The notes beneath the pieces are model-generated. The model searched no databases. It was not told the origin of the DNA and was given only the letters and a program-made list of their open reading frames with translations. The translations under genes and the position numbers were made by a program. This document shows positions 8,820-17,843 of a stretch of 64,000 nucleotides of DNA, piece after piece. How positions within the stretch are numbered: the stretch's first letter is position 1; every line of letters starts with the position of its first letter. The DNA comes from Ectothiorhodospira haloalkaliphila ATCC 51935. GTDB taxonomy: Bacteria > Pseudomonadota > Gammaproteobacteria > Ectothiorhodospirales > Ectothiorhodospiraceae. The stretch covers positions 1,474,411 through 1,538,410 of the forward strand of contig NZ_KK214998.1 in the NCBI RefSeq assembly GCF_000633935.1, read 5' to 3'.

Positions 8820-8837
8820 CTTTCATCATACTGTCAT
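8820..8837 (+). promoter_or_regulatory. PhoB box upstream of the CHAD gene
   Basis: The sequence CTTTCAT-CATA-CTGTCAT matches the 7-4-7 layout of the PhoB operator (consensus CTGTCAT, 4 nt, CTGTCAC). A further CTGTCAT lies at 8812-8818. Twelve nucleotides downstream is a -10-like TAATGT (8850-8855) with no obvious -35, the layout of PhoB-activated promoters. The start codon of the CHAD gene is 30 nt further on. This suggests induction by phosphate starvation. Confidence 0.65.
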
Positions 8838-8885
8838 CTTGCTCGGTCTTAATGTTGCCCCTGATATCCATCGATCCGGAGCCCC

Positions 8886-9875
8886 ATGAAACAACCCCTG
8901 GCAGCCCAACCCGCCTCCCGCGCTGTCCGTCACCTGGCCAGGACCTATCTGGACCAGGCCCAGGCGGCCTGCGACCGGCTGGATGACCCCGCAGACACCG
9001 AAGCATTGCACGATTTTCGAGTGGCGCTGCGGCGCCTGCGTAGCCTGCTCAAGGCCCACAAGGGCTATGCAAAACAGTGGTTGTCCAAAAAACTTCGCCA
9101 GCGCGCCAAGGACCTGGCATCCAGTACCGGGCTGGCAAGGGATACCGAGGTTCAGCTGGCCTGGCTCATGACGCAGCAGGAGCGCATCAAGTCCCATCAA
9201 CGACCGGGTTTCCTGTGGATGAAGGAGCGCCTGCAGGATCGCCTTGGTGACGAATACGCGGATATCCGGCAGGCAACACCGTCTGCCTTCAAGCGTTTCC
9301 GCAAGCGCATGAACGAGCGCCTGGATCTGGACAAGGACGATGACGCACCGCCGTTCGGTCGGGTCACGGCTCTGCGCCTGACGGAGGCCGCCGAGGATTT
9401 CCGTGCTCATCTGGACCAGGTGAAGATGGGAGCCGCCCAGGAGGAGGTGCATCAGGCGCGCATTGCCGGCAAGCGTCTGCGCTATTTGCTGGAACCCGTG
9501 GCCAAGGAACTGGAGGGCGGCAAGGACCTCATCAAGGAACTCAAGGAGATGCAGGACCTCATGGGCGAGATCCACGATATCCAGGTGTTCGCGGAGGAAC
9601 TGGCCCAGGCCTCCGAGGAGGCTGGAGCCGAGCGAATGCGGCGGATGGTGGAACTCTCTCTGGCGCGCGGTCAGGACGATCCGGATCTGCAGGCAGCCCG
9701 GCGCACCGACGAACGGGCGGGCCTGATGAGCCTGGCCCGGCAGCTTCATGACCGCCAGGAACACCTCATGTCACGGCTGACCGCCAAACTGGAGGATGGC
9801 GAGGCAGAGCGCTTTCTGGCGCATCTGGCGCAGGCAGCAGAGCAGCTTGACGTGCTGGCTTACCCCGAGGGCTGA
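8886..9875 (+). CDS. CHAD domain protein (polyphosphate-binding)
   Basis: The 329-residue product is a CHAD domain protein: two four-helix bundles lined with basic residues that bind inorganic polyphosphate. Visible features are the paired histidine/arginine helices LHDFRVALRRLRSLLKAHK (about residues 41-59) and VHQARIAGKRLRYLLEPV (about 190-206), plus the IHDIQVFAEEL segment. There is no CYTH domain, so it is a stand-alone CHAD protein. A PhoB box upstream (8820-8837) links it to phosphate control, consistent with a polyphosphate role. It is monocistronic by position. Confidence 0.9.
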   Translation: MKQPLAAQPASRAVRHLARTYLDQAQAACDRLDDPADTEALHDFRVALRRLRSLLKAHKGYAKQWLSKKLRQRAKDLASSTGLARDTEVQLAWLMTQQERIKSHQRPGFLWMKERLQDRLGDEYADIRQATPSAFKRFRKRMNERLDLDKDDDAPPFGRVTALRLTEAAEDFRAHLDQVKMGAAQEEVHQARIAGKRLRYLLEPVAKELEGGKDLIKELKEMQDLMGEIHDIQVFAEELAQASEEAGAERMRRMVELSLARGQDDPDLQAARRTDERAGLMSLARQLHDRQEHLMSRLTAKLEDGEAERFLAHLAQAAEQLDVLAYPEG

Positions 9876-10109
9876 TTCCGGCCGCTGGCACCTGACGGCA
9901 GGTAGCCCACCACGTTTCGCCTGCAATTTTTGCCCACTCACTTCAACCGAATCCATCAATCCGTAATAATCCGCACCCGGTCTATGCTATCTTCCGAGTC
10001 GGGCTTGGCCGGCGGGGACATGGCAGTCTGTCCGGATGGCCCACGTTTCAAACCATCCAGAAGAACGGGAGACCCGAACGGTCCCCAGACTCCCAGGAGG
10101 AGTTTTGCC

Positions 10110-11108
10110 ATGCTGAAAAGTTGTATGCGTTGGGCGGGAGTGGCCGCCCTGAGCTGTGCGATGGTCCTGGGCGGCGTCGCGTCCGCGGACGACCGCTCCG
10201 ATTGGCCGCGTTCAGCCAAGCTGGGCACGGCCTCTCAGGGCGGAACCTACTTCATCTACGGTGCCGGCTGGGCAGGTCTGGTTGACGAAGCAACCGGCGT
10301 CAACATGTCCGCCGAGGTCACCGGTGGCCCCGCCCAGAACATGGTGCTGGTACACCAGGGCGAACTGCATTTCGGAATGACCACCATGGGACCGGCCTTT
10401 GAAGGTTGGCACGGCCAGCTGCAGGTGGCCAGGGGCCTTGAGACGCGTAATGTGCGTGCCATGTTCCCCATGTATCAGACTCCTCTGCAGGTGGTGGCCT
10501 TGCAGCGTTCGGGTATCGAGAGCATCTCTGACCTGGACGGCAAGCGTGTGGGTGTAGGCCCCCGTGGAGGCACCGCCAGCATGTTCTGGCCACGTTTCTT
10601 TGAGGATCTGGGCCTGAACGTGCGTGTGCGCTTTGGCGGTGCCGCCGACCAGGTGGGTCAGGTGCAGGACGGCATCCTGGATGCCTTTGCCTTTGCCGCT
10701 GGCGTGCCCATCTCCGCCTTCAGTCAGATCGAGGCCCAGCAGCCGGTGAACATCTTCTCCCTCAACGAGGAAGAGATCGCCCAGATGGTGGAAAACCATC
10801 CGGTGAGCCGCATCGTCATCCCCGGTGGCACCTACCGCACCGTGGAGGAAGATCAGCCTACCGTGGCCCTGTGGAACTTCGCCATTGCCAGCAAGGACAT
10901 GCCGGAGAGCTTTGTCTACGAGATCATGAAGACCGTGTTGGACAACAACGACCGCATGATGAGCATTCATCGCTCCGCGGCTGAAACCTTGCCCGAGAAC
11001 ATGGAACACAACACCTTCATGTGGTTCCATCCCGGTGCAGTGCGTTACTACCAGGAAAGGGGCATCGAGGTGCCCGAGGATCTGATTCCGCCCGAGTACG
11101 AGGGCTGA
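10110..11108 (+). CDS. TAXI family TRAP transporter solute-binding protein
   Basis: A 332-residue periplasmic binding protein with a signal peptide (about residues 1-26, cleavage after ASA). The mature protein opens with the TAXI-family pattern LGTASQGGTYFIYGAGWAGLV, followed by TGGPAQNMVLVHQGELHFGMTTMGPAFEGW and the GKRVGVGPRGGTA segment. TAXI proteins capture organic acids such as 2-oxoglutarate or glutamate for a TRAP permease; the substrate here is unknown. The start has an AGGAGG site 8 nt upstream. The matching fused permease follows after a strong terminator-like hairpin. Confidence 0.93.
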   Translation: MLKSCMRWAGVAALSCAMVLGGVASADDRSDWPRSAKLGTASQGGTYFIYGAGWAGLVDEATGVNMSAEVTGGPAQNMVLVHQGELHFGMTTMGPAFEGWHGQLQVARGLETRNVRAMFPMYQTPLQVVALQRSGIESISDLDGKRVGVGPRGGTASMFWPRFFEDLGLNVRVRFGGAADQVGQVQDGILDAFAFAAGVPISAFSQIEAQQPVNIFSLNEEEIAQMVENHPVSRIVIPGGTYRTVEEDQPTVALWNFAIASKDMPESFVYEIMKTVLDNNDRMMSIHRSAAETLPENMEHNTFMWFHPGAVRYYQERGIEVPEDLIPPEYEG

Positions 11109-11132
11109 TCAGCCATCAGGATGGCATGCAAG

Positions 11133-11165
11133 GGCTCGGGCCGCGTGACGCGGCCCGAGCCTTTT
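11133..11165 (+). terminator. Rho-independent terminator/attenuator after the TAXI binding-protein gene
   Basis: A perfect 13-bp GC-rich stem (GGCTCGGGCCGCG with its complement), a 3-nt TGA loop and a TTTT tail begin 25 nt after the stop codon. Placed between the binding protein and permease genes, it probably reduces read-through, so that more binding protein than permease is made. Confidence 0.85.
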
Positions 11166-11254
11166 GCCGCTGAATCTTACTGACGCCCCGATTGCGTGCC
11201 ATCCGCGCCCGGCGTGTCATGTCAATCTAACAGTATGCTCAGAAGAACTCTCCC

Positions 11255-13438
11255 ATGACGAGCTCCGAAAAATCGGGCCCCGCTGAAGACAAAGACATTG
11301 CTGCCGCCGCGGCTGCTGACGCCGAGGAAGGGACATCGTCACAGCGCAATCTCACCCGCTGGCAATACTGGCTGCTGTTTGCGCTGGGTCTGACCTATAC
11401 CAGTTTCCACCTGTTGGTCCTCAACGTCTTCCCCATGGAGACCTGGACCTTCCGTATTCTTCACGTGGCCGGTGCCCTGGTGATCGGCTTCGCCATTGTG
11501 GCCGCTTGCGTGCCGCCCTCCGAACAATCCCCCGGTCGACGATGGCTACTGGAATTGCTGCCCATGGTGATCACCGTGGGCGCGGCGCTCTACGCCGTGG
11601 GTGCCGTCATCGCCGCCTATCTCATGCGCCATGTGTGGGGTTATGACTCATGGTCCATGCCGGACTGGCTCTTCCAGAGTTTCGGTTGGACCCTGCTGGC
11701 CACCACCGTGTTGGGTATCCTGTTTGCCTGGGTCTTCAAGCCCCGCTCGGATCGCATCGGCTGGTATGACTGGTCATTGATGGCCGCCAGTGTCTCGGTA
11801 GGTGCCTATCTGGTCTTCCATCTGGAAGACCTGCAGTTCCGGGCCGGCGTGATGCCCACCCAGCCCGACTTCTGGGTATCGGTGGCGGGTATCCTGCTGA
11901 TTCTTGAACTCACCCGGCGCGTGGCCGGCATGGCCCTGGTGGTGATCGCCGCGGTCTTCATCCTCTATGGTTTCATCGGTCCCTGGCTACCCGGAGTGCT
12001 GGAGCATGGCGGTTACAATGCCGATCGCTTCTTCACCTACCTGTACACCGACAACGGCATCCTGGGCCCCACCACGGCGGTGTCCTCCACCTACATCATC
12101 CTGTTCATCGCCTTTGCCGCCTTCCTGCAGGCCTCCAAGGTGGGTGATTACTTCGTGAACTTCGCCTTTGCCGCCGCCGGGCGGGCCCGGGGCGGTCCGG
12201 CCAAGGTGGCCATCTTCGCCAGTGGCCTGATGGGCATGATCAACGGCACCTCCGCCGGTAACGTGGTGGCCACCGGTTCCCTCACCATTCCGCTGATGAA
12301 GCGCGTGGGCTACAACCCGCGCAGTTCCGGCGCCATCGAGGCGGCCGCCTCCACCGGCGGGCAGATCATGCCGCCGGTGATGGGGGCGGGCGCCTTCATC
12401 ATGGCGGAGATCACCGGCATCCCCTACACCGAGCTCATCATCGCCGCCCTGATACCGGCGGTGCTGTATTTTGCCTCCGTATACTTCATGGTGGATCTGG
12501 AAGCCGCCAAGACAGGGATGAAGGGGCTGCCCTCGAAAGAACTGCCCAAGGTCGGCAAGCTGCTGCGTCAGCTCTACCTGTTCGCGCCCATCATCATCCT
12601 GATCGGTGCCCTGTTCATGGGCTATTCCGTGATCCGTGCCGGGACCGTGGCCCTGATGAGTGCCGTGGTGGTGAGCTGGCTCACACCCTTCCGGCTGGGC
12701 ATCATCGGCTCTGCCAAGGCACTGGAGCTGGCGGCGCGCATGGCCATCCAGTTGATCGCCGTCTGCGCCTGTGCCGGCATCATCGTGGGGGTGATCGGTC
12801 TCACAGGCGTGGGGTTGCGCTTCTCCTCCATGCTGCTGGCCGTGGCCGACAACAGCCAGCTGCTGGCCCTGTTCTTCGCCATGGGCATCTCCGTGATCCT
12901 GGGCATGGGCATGCCCACCACGGCGGCCTATGCGGTGGCGGCCTCGGTGGTGGCACCCGGCCTGATCCAGATGGGGGTGGAGCCGCTGGTGGCCCACTTC
13001 TTCGTCTTTTACTACGCGGTGATCTCGGCCATCACCCCGCCGGTGGCCCTGGCGGCCTATGCGGGTGCAGCCATCGCCGGCTCGGAGCCCATGCGTACCT
13101 CGGTGACGGCCTTCAAGATCGGTCTGGCGGCCTTCATCGTGCCGTTCATCTTCTTCTATCACCCGGCCCTGCTCATGGAGGGTGAATGGTGGAAGATCAC
13201 CCAGAGCTTCCTGACCGCCCTGCTGGGCGTGTTCATGCTGGCGGCCGCGGCCCAGGGCTGGTTCTTCGGTCTGGCCAGCAGCGTGGTCCGGGGGCTGCTG
13301 TTCATCGGTGCCCTGATGGCCATCTCCGGCGATCTGCTCAGTGACGCCGTGGGTCTTGGCATGGGCGTGGTGCTGTTGCTCTGGCAGTTGAAGGTGTCCG
13401 GGGGCAAACCCAAGCCTCCCGTGGCCGAGGCCTCATGA
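11255..13438 (+). CDS. TRAP transporter fused permease, TAXI-associated (DctQ-DctM type)
   Basis: A 727-residue inner-membrane protein combining the small 4-TM and large 12-TM TRAP subunits in one chain, the usual form for TAXI systems. After a charged cytoplasmic N-terminus (about 30 residues) come multiple hydrophobic helices. The conserved DctM-like signatures include GPAKVAIFASGLMGMINGTSAGNV, EAAASTGGQIMPPVMGAGAFIM and GMGMPTTAAYAVAASVVAP. It imports the ligand delivered by the upstream binding protein using the sodium or proton gradient. The two genes lie 146 nt apart with a terminator between them. Confidence 0.95.
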   Translation: MTSSEKSGPAEDKDIAAAAAADAEEGTSSQRNLTRWQYWLLFALGLTYTSFHLLVLNVFPMETWTFRILHVAGALVIGFAIVAACVPPSEQSPGRRWLLELLPMVITVGAALYAVGAVIAAYLMRHVWGYDSWSMPDWLFQSFGWTLLATTVLGILFAWVFKPRSDRIGWYDWSLMAASVSVGAYLVFHLEDLQFRAGVMPTQPDFWVSVAGILLILELTRRVAGMALVVIAAVFILYGFIGPWLPGVLEHGGYNADRFFTYLYTDNGILGPTTAVSSTYIILFIAFAAFLQASKVGDYFVNFAFAAAGRARGGPAKVAIFASGLMGMINGTSAGNVVATGSLTIPLMKRVGYNPRSSGAIEAAASTGGQIMPPVMGAGAFIMAEITGIPYTELIIAALIPAVLYFASVYFMVDLEAAKTGMKGLPSKELPKVGKLLRQLYLFAPIIILIGALFMGYSVIRAGTVALMSAVVVSWLTPFRLGIIGSAKALELAARMAIQLIAVCACAGIIVGVIGLTGVGLRFSSMLLAVADNSQLLALFFAMGISVILGMGMPTTAAYAVAASVVAPGLIQMGVEPLVAHFFVFYYAVISAITPPVALAAYAGAAIAGSEPMRTSVTAFKIGLAAFIVPFIFFYHPALLMEGEWWKITQSFLTALLGVFMLAAAAQGWFFGLASSVVRGLLFIGALMAISGDLLSDAVGLGMGVVLLLWQLKVSGGKPKPPVAEAS

Positions 13439-13462
13439 CGGCCTGATCCACGGGACAGCTCC

Positions 13463-13484
13463 CTCTCCCGTCGTTGGGGGAGAG
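13463..13484. repeat. Small inverted repeat between permease and unknown gene
   Basis: CTCTCCC and GGGAGAG form a 7-bp stem with an 8-nt loop, without a T tail. It resembles a degenerate relative of the CCCTCTCCCC repeats at 373-395 and 60459-60495. Confidence 0.35.
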
Positions 13485-13539
13485 CGGGGTCCCGGCAGTC
13501 GTGATCGGTAAGCTGCCTGCGCGATAAGGAGGAGGCAAA

Positions 13540-14118
13540 GTGGGAGACAAAGCCTACCTGGTGGCGGTGACCGGGCAGTTGGTGGAAGGGGTCGACCCGG
13601 CCACCGCCCAGGCCAACCTGGCCCGCCTGTTCCGCATCCCCGAGGCGCGGGCGGCGGCAATGCTCTCGGGCAAGCCCGTGGTCATCAAGAAGGGTGTGGA
13701 CGAGGCCACGGCCCGTCGCTATCAGGCCTCCCTCAGGGAGGCCGGCGTTCTGGCCCGGCTGATGGCCTGTGCCCCGGAGTCGGGTGACTCGCCCGTTGCC
13801 GGCGCCGAACCGGAGTCGACGCCCCCCGCGTCCAGTGGTGACCCGAGTGAGTCACCCAACTCACCGGTTGCACAGGCGGAGCCTGCCGGGCCCGACTGGA
13901 CCCTGGCCCCCGTGGGCACCGATCTGAGCGACCGCGAGGCCCCCCCACCCCTTGAGGTGGACCTCTCGGAACTGACCCTGGCCGAACCCGGTGTCACCCT
14001 GGGCACCCCCCGGGATCATCCACCCCTGAAGGTGGATACCAGTGACCTCACCCTGGCACAGCCCCCCGATGAAGAAGATAGGGCATCCACGGAGGAGCCG
14101 GACAACCCCCGTCCGTAA
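13540..14118 (+). CDS. Unknown protein with an N-terminal compact domain and acidic repeats
   Basis: This 192-residue protein starts with GTG behind a strong AAGGAGGAGG. Residues 1-75 form a small domain (YLVAVTGQLVEGVD, LARLFRIPEARAAAMLSGKPVVIKKGVDEATARRYQASLREAG) similar to one I associate with uncharacterised, often membrane, proteins of Gammaproteobacteria. The rest is low-complexity, acidic and proline-rich. It contains at least two related repeats, PLEVDLSELTLAEPG and PLKVDTSDLTLAQPP, and a weaker one at WTLAPVGTDLSD. No catalytic motif is seen. It has no obvious membrane segment or signal peptide. Confidence 0.75.
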   Translation: MGDKAYLVAVTGQLVEGVDPATAQANLARLFRIPEARAAAMLSGKPVVIKKGVDEATARRYQASLREAGVLARLMACAPESGDSPVAGAEPESTPPASSGDPSESPNSPVAQAEPAGPDWTLAPVGTDLSDREAPPPLEVDLSELTLAEPGVTLGTPRDHPPLKVDTSDLTLAQPPDEEDRASTEEPDNPRP

Positions 14119-14129
14119 CCCCAGCACCC

Positions 14130-14215
14130 GTGGGAGCGGGCCCTGCCCGCGAAGCCCATGCCAGGAAAGACTCCCCAGGTGATCCTGTCCTGTTTCGCCG
14201 GCAGGCCGGCTCCCC
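14130..14215. repeat. REP-type palindromic element, first copy
   Basis: Two facing REP-like units lie between the unknown gene and msrA. The left unit is GTGGGAGCGGGCCCTGCCCGCGAA; in it GCGGGC and GCCCGC pair. The right unit ends TCGCCGGCAGGCCGGCTCCC. The layout is the classic inverted pair known from Pseudomonas genomes. A second copy is at 32157-32247. Confidence 0.75.
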
Positions 14216-14289
14216 ATCACCAAACTTTCCCGGCCCGGCGCTTTCCAATGGAGGCAAGCCCACCATCCACACCGGGAGGTAGCCCCACC

Positions 14290-14918
<629 letters not shown>

Positions 14919-14931
<13 letters not shown>

Positions 14932-16019
14932 CCCGTCCCGGCACTCAGGATGACGGCACCGCGCTCGTCGACCATGGGGCGGTCGAGCACTGCGGTGGCG
15001 GCCACTCGGGGCCAGGCACCCGAGCGGGCGATGGCTCCGGTATCCCGCATCCAGATGCCAGCCAGGGCCAGTTGCAGCAGCCACTGTATGGCCCCGGCAT
15101 GACCGGTGGCGGCGCCGCTATCCAGGGAGGGGGGCGTGATGGGTTCCGGGGGCAGGGGATCCTCGTCGGGCTCCCGTGGCAGTGACACGCCTTCCGGGAT
15201 GTCGGCACGCAACGGCCATAGATGCACCTGGCAGCTCCACCATTCCCGATCCCCTTCGGCCCCGTTCCCTGGCGGCAGCAGGATACCATCCAGGCTGGAT
15301 GCCTCCAGGCCTGCTTGCGTCAGGGCGCTGCTCAGCGCCTGGGCCAGGCCGGAATGCGACCCCGTGGAGTCGGGTCTGGCTGCTGGGGCGGGGCAACTGT
15401 CCCAACCCAGAATCCGCACGCCATCGCCTCCATCCCGCAACGGAATGAAGGCCGCCGCCTCGCCCGGGACGATGCCATCCTCGCCGTCCCAGGCCAGCGG
15501 CATTTGCTGATCCACCAGGGCCAGCAGGGTGTCCGGGTCCAGCAGGCTATCCGCGCCGCCCAGAAACAGGGCCCGATCCGGATGATGAGAGAATGCCTCC
15601 TCTGCATGGTCCAGGAGCGTGACGGCCGACTCATCCAGGCAGACAGGCTGCAACCGGGCCTCTGGATGGCGCAGTCCCTCCTTGCCCATCCAGTTCCAGA
15701 GCACTTGCGGGTGCAGCCGTGAGTGTTCAACCAGGGCGGCTCGATACGGCCACAGGACCAGGGCCTGGGCGGGCAGGGGCTGTTGACCCAGTGCCCCTAT
15801 GAGCAGCGCCTGCACCCGGCCGAGGGTGTCTTGCTGACCGCCGATCGCCGGCACTCCGCGCAGCACCTGATGGCGGCCGCCTGGGGAGGCCAGCGCGGCC
15901 GGGTGGGTGAGGCGTTGCTCCATGCCCAGGGGTGTGGAGGCTGCCGCCCAGAGCGCCATGGGATCGCTGCCGGTCGCGGTGCACAGGCGAATGTGGTCCG
16001 GGTTGAACGCCAGCGTCAT
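14919..16019 (-). CDS. Thiolase-fold (beta-ketoacyl synthase-like) protein of a type VI secretion accessory set
   Basis: A 366-residue protein with weak ketosynthase/thiolase-fold features: [13 protein letters not shown], a [13 protein letters not shown] stretch, and [19 protein letters not shown], which resembles the ketosynthase GHxxGAxG region. A canonical active-site cysteine motif is not evident, so it is probably not an active condensing enzyme. As I recall, similar proteins occur beside DUF2169, PAAR/DUF4150 and TIGR02270 genes in type VI effector islands, where they may act in effector loading. Here it is the last gene of a minus-strand trio with the HEAT-like and DUF6484 genes. Confidence 0.65.
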
Positions 16020-16136
16020 GAACGCCCCTCCTGGACTTCGCTGTTGTCGCGCATGACGACTTGAGTGACACCCATGCACCCACGTGGACGAAGGGTCGGA
16101 GGCGGCCGGGCAATCCGGGCGGTGCGGTCAATGAGT

Positions 16137-17306
16137 TCATGCATGCACCGCCTCCTGAGGGGATATCGCCTGCAGCACCTGGATGTGCGCGGCCAGTTGG
16201 CGTCGCCGCTGGTGCTGCCAGTGTTCCCGTGGCGCCGCTGGAGGCGCCTCCAGGGCCAGGGCAAGCCGCAACTGCAGCCCATCGGCCTCACGCCCCGCCG
16301 TGGCCATCACGTGGCGGGCCAGGCTCACCGGTGTTTGTGGTGCCCCCTGCCAGAGACGCTGGGAAGCGTGAAGACGAGGGCGCGTCTTTCGCCACCAGGA
16401 CTGGGCCATCATCTGAGGGTTGGGCCCAGCGCCGGTGTGCAGTGGTCGGGGTCCACGCGGCCCCCGTGGCAGGCGCAGCCCGGACACTGCTTCCAGCGCA
16501 GCACGAATGTCACTCAGGTGACGGGGCTGGGAGAGGCCCGCGATCAGGGCATCCACCGCTGCCGGCGTGCCGTTCAGCGCCAGCCCCCAAGCCGCACCCG
16601 CATGCCGGGGGAGGGCGTCGACGAGGGTGTCCAGGGCCTCGGGCAGGCCCAGCACGCCCATGAGTCGCAGTACGGCATCGCTGCCTTCCATGTCCTGCAA
16701 GTGCTCCAGGCCTTCCCGGGCGGAGATCCGGCCACGGGCACAGGCGCCGCGTACCCACCAATAACGCGCTGCGGTGCCGGCATGACATCCCGGCGGGTCC
16801 GGATCGATGGCCGGAGCGTGGGGGTGATCGGCCATCCAGCGCAGCCGCGCCAGCACGGTGTCCGGGTCTTCGGTGGGCGAGGGTTCTGGCAGATCCGCCG
16901 GCACCGTGTCCTGGCAGCGGGCGATTTCCCAGCAAAGCGGACGCAGTGCCGGCACCGATCCCAGGGTTCTGAGCCATGGGCCCAGCGGTTCGGGAGGCAG
17001 GTGAATCAGCAGCCAGCGCCAGGGGTGTTGTCCGTCCTCGATCAAGGCGCTGACCACGTCCTCCACCGTGGGCCGCTGCTGACTCACCCAGGCGGCGGCA
17101 CAGCGCAGGAAGTGTGCACAGGCCGAGGCGTCTTCTGGCAGCACGGCCCCGGCGTTGCGGCCCAGTAACAGCCATTGCGTGAGCAGTCGTCGCTCCAGGC
17201 GCTCCAGGCTGGCGGCATCGTCCAGTGGCAGCGCCTGGCGCCGGCCGTGTTGATCCCACAGGGCTCGGGCCAGGTCTTCATGTTGTTTCCAGAGAGGCCA
17301 TTCCAT
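16137..17306 (-). CDS. TIGR02270 family HEAT-like repeat protein
   Basis: A 389-residue soluble protein made of helical repeats: LLTQWLLLGRNAGAVLPEDASACAH, GLEHLQDMEGSDAVLRLMGVLGLPEALDTLVDAL, GAAWGLALNGTPAAVDALIAGL. It fits the TIGR02270 family, which has PBS-lyase/HEAT-like repeats and is recurrent beside type VI secretion vgrG/PAAR loci. Such proteins are probably adaptors for protein-protein contacts. It begins 15 nt downstream of the DUF6484 gene and is followed by the thiolase-like gene after a 117-nt gap. Confidence 0.75.
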   Translation of the reverse strand: MEWPLWKQHEDLARALWDQHGRRQALPLDDAASLERLERRLLTQWLLLGRNAGAVLPEDASACAHFLRCAAAWVSQQRPTVEDVVSALIEDGQHPWRWLLIHLPPEPLGPWLRTLGSVPALRPLCWEIARCQDTVPADLPEPSPTEDPDTVLARLRWMADHPHAPAIDPDPPGCHAGTAARYWWVRGACARGRISAREGLEHLQDMEGSDAVLRLMGVLGLPEALDTLVDALPRHAGAAWGLALNGTPAAVDALIAGLSQPRHLSDIRAALEAVSGLRLPRGPRGPRPLHTGAGPNPQMMAQSWWRKTRPRLHASQRLWQGAPQTPVSLARHVMATAGREADGLQLRLALALEAPPAAPREHWQHQRRRQLAAHIQVLQAISPQEAVHA

Positions 17307-17321
17307 GGCGACGCTCCCGGG

Positions 17322-17768
17322 TCAGTTGAAGTGGATGCGGGCGGCCAGAAAGTGCATCAGCCGCGCCATGATGCCGTGCAGTTCCCGGCCGCGCATCTCC
17401 ATGCGGCCTTCGGGTTCCAGGGTCATGGAGGATTCACCGCAACGCAGGTACAGACCGCGCTCCGCCCTCAGATGTACATGCCCGTCCCGCTCGGTCACTG
17501 CCTGGGAGGGGGGCGCTTCGCCATGTCGGCGAAGTCGGTCCAGGATCACCGGGCCCGTGGCGGGCTGCAGCAGGACCAGCACACGGTCGCCGGGGCGCAG
17601 GGCGGGGGTTGATTGGGCATGGCCCATGGGGGGCAGGGTGGTGCCATCGCAATCCACCCAAAGGGCTTCGCCGGCCTGAGCCTGGAGCACGCGCGCCAGC
17701 GTGACACGGCCTGTCCCGGGGGCTGGATGATGGGTGGGGTTCAGCGGCACGATGTCCTTGGCCTGCAT
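17322..17768 (-). CDS. DUF6484 domain protein (VgrG/PAAR-associated)
   Basis: A 148-residue protein with an OB-like N-terminal region (GRVTLARVLQAQAGEALWVD, GDRVLVLL, GPVILDRL) and a C-terminal beta-repeat end, LRAERGLYLRCGESSMTLEPEGRMEMRGRE, terminating in ARIHFN. This arrangement is what I recognise as DUF6484, a small domain related to the VgrG/gp5 needle region and found with type VI spike and PAAR genes. It heads the three-gene minus-strand set. No vgrG, hcp, PAAR or tss gene is in the window. Confidence 0.7.
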   Translation of the reverse strand: MQAKDIVPLNPTHHPAPGTGRVTLARVLQAQAGEALWVDCDGTTLPPMGHAQSTPALRPGDRVLVLLQPATGPVILDRLRRHGEAPPSQAVTERDGHVHLRAERGLYLRCGESSMTLEPEGRMEMRGRELHGIMARLMHFLAARIHFN

Positions 17769-17843
17769 GGATGCACTCTCCCTGTGAGCGGGGCGAGGCC
17801 CCTGGTGGTGATTGGGCGATTTCCCTTGCCCGCTGATGGAATC

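Noticed and set aside
14158-14289. Longer N-terminus for msrA starting at 14158
   Set aside because: The extra 44 codons run through the REP element and lack family similarity. The ATG at 14290 has a good ribosome site and gives the normal 213 residues.
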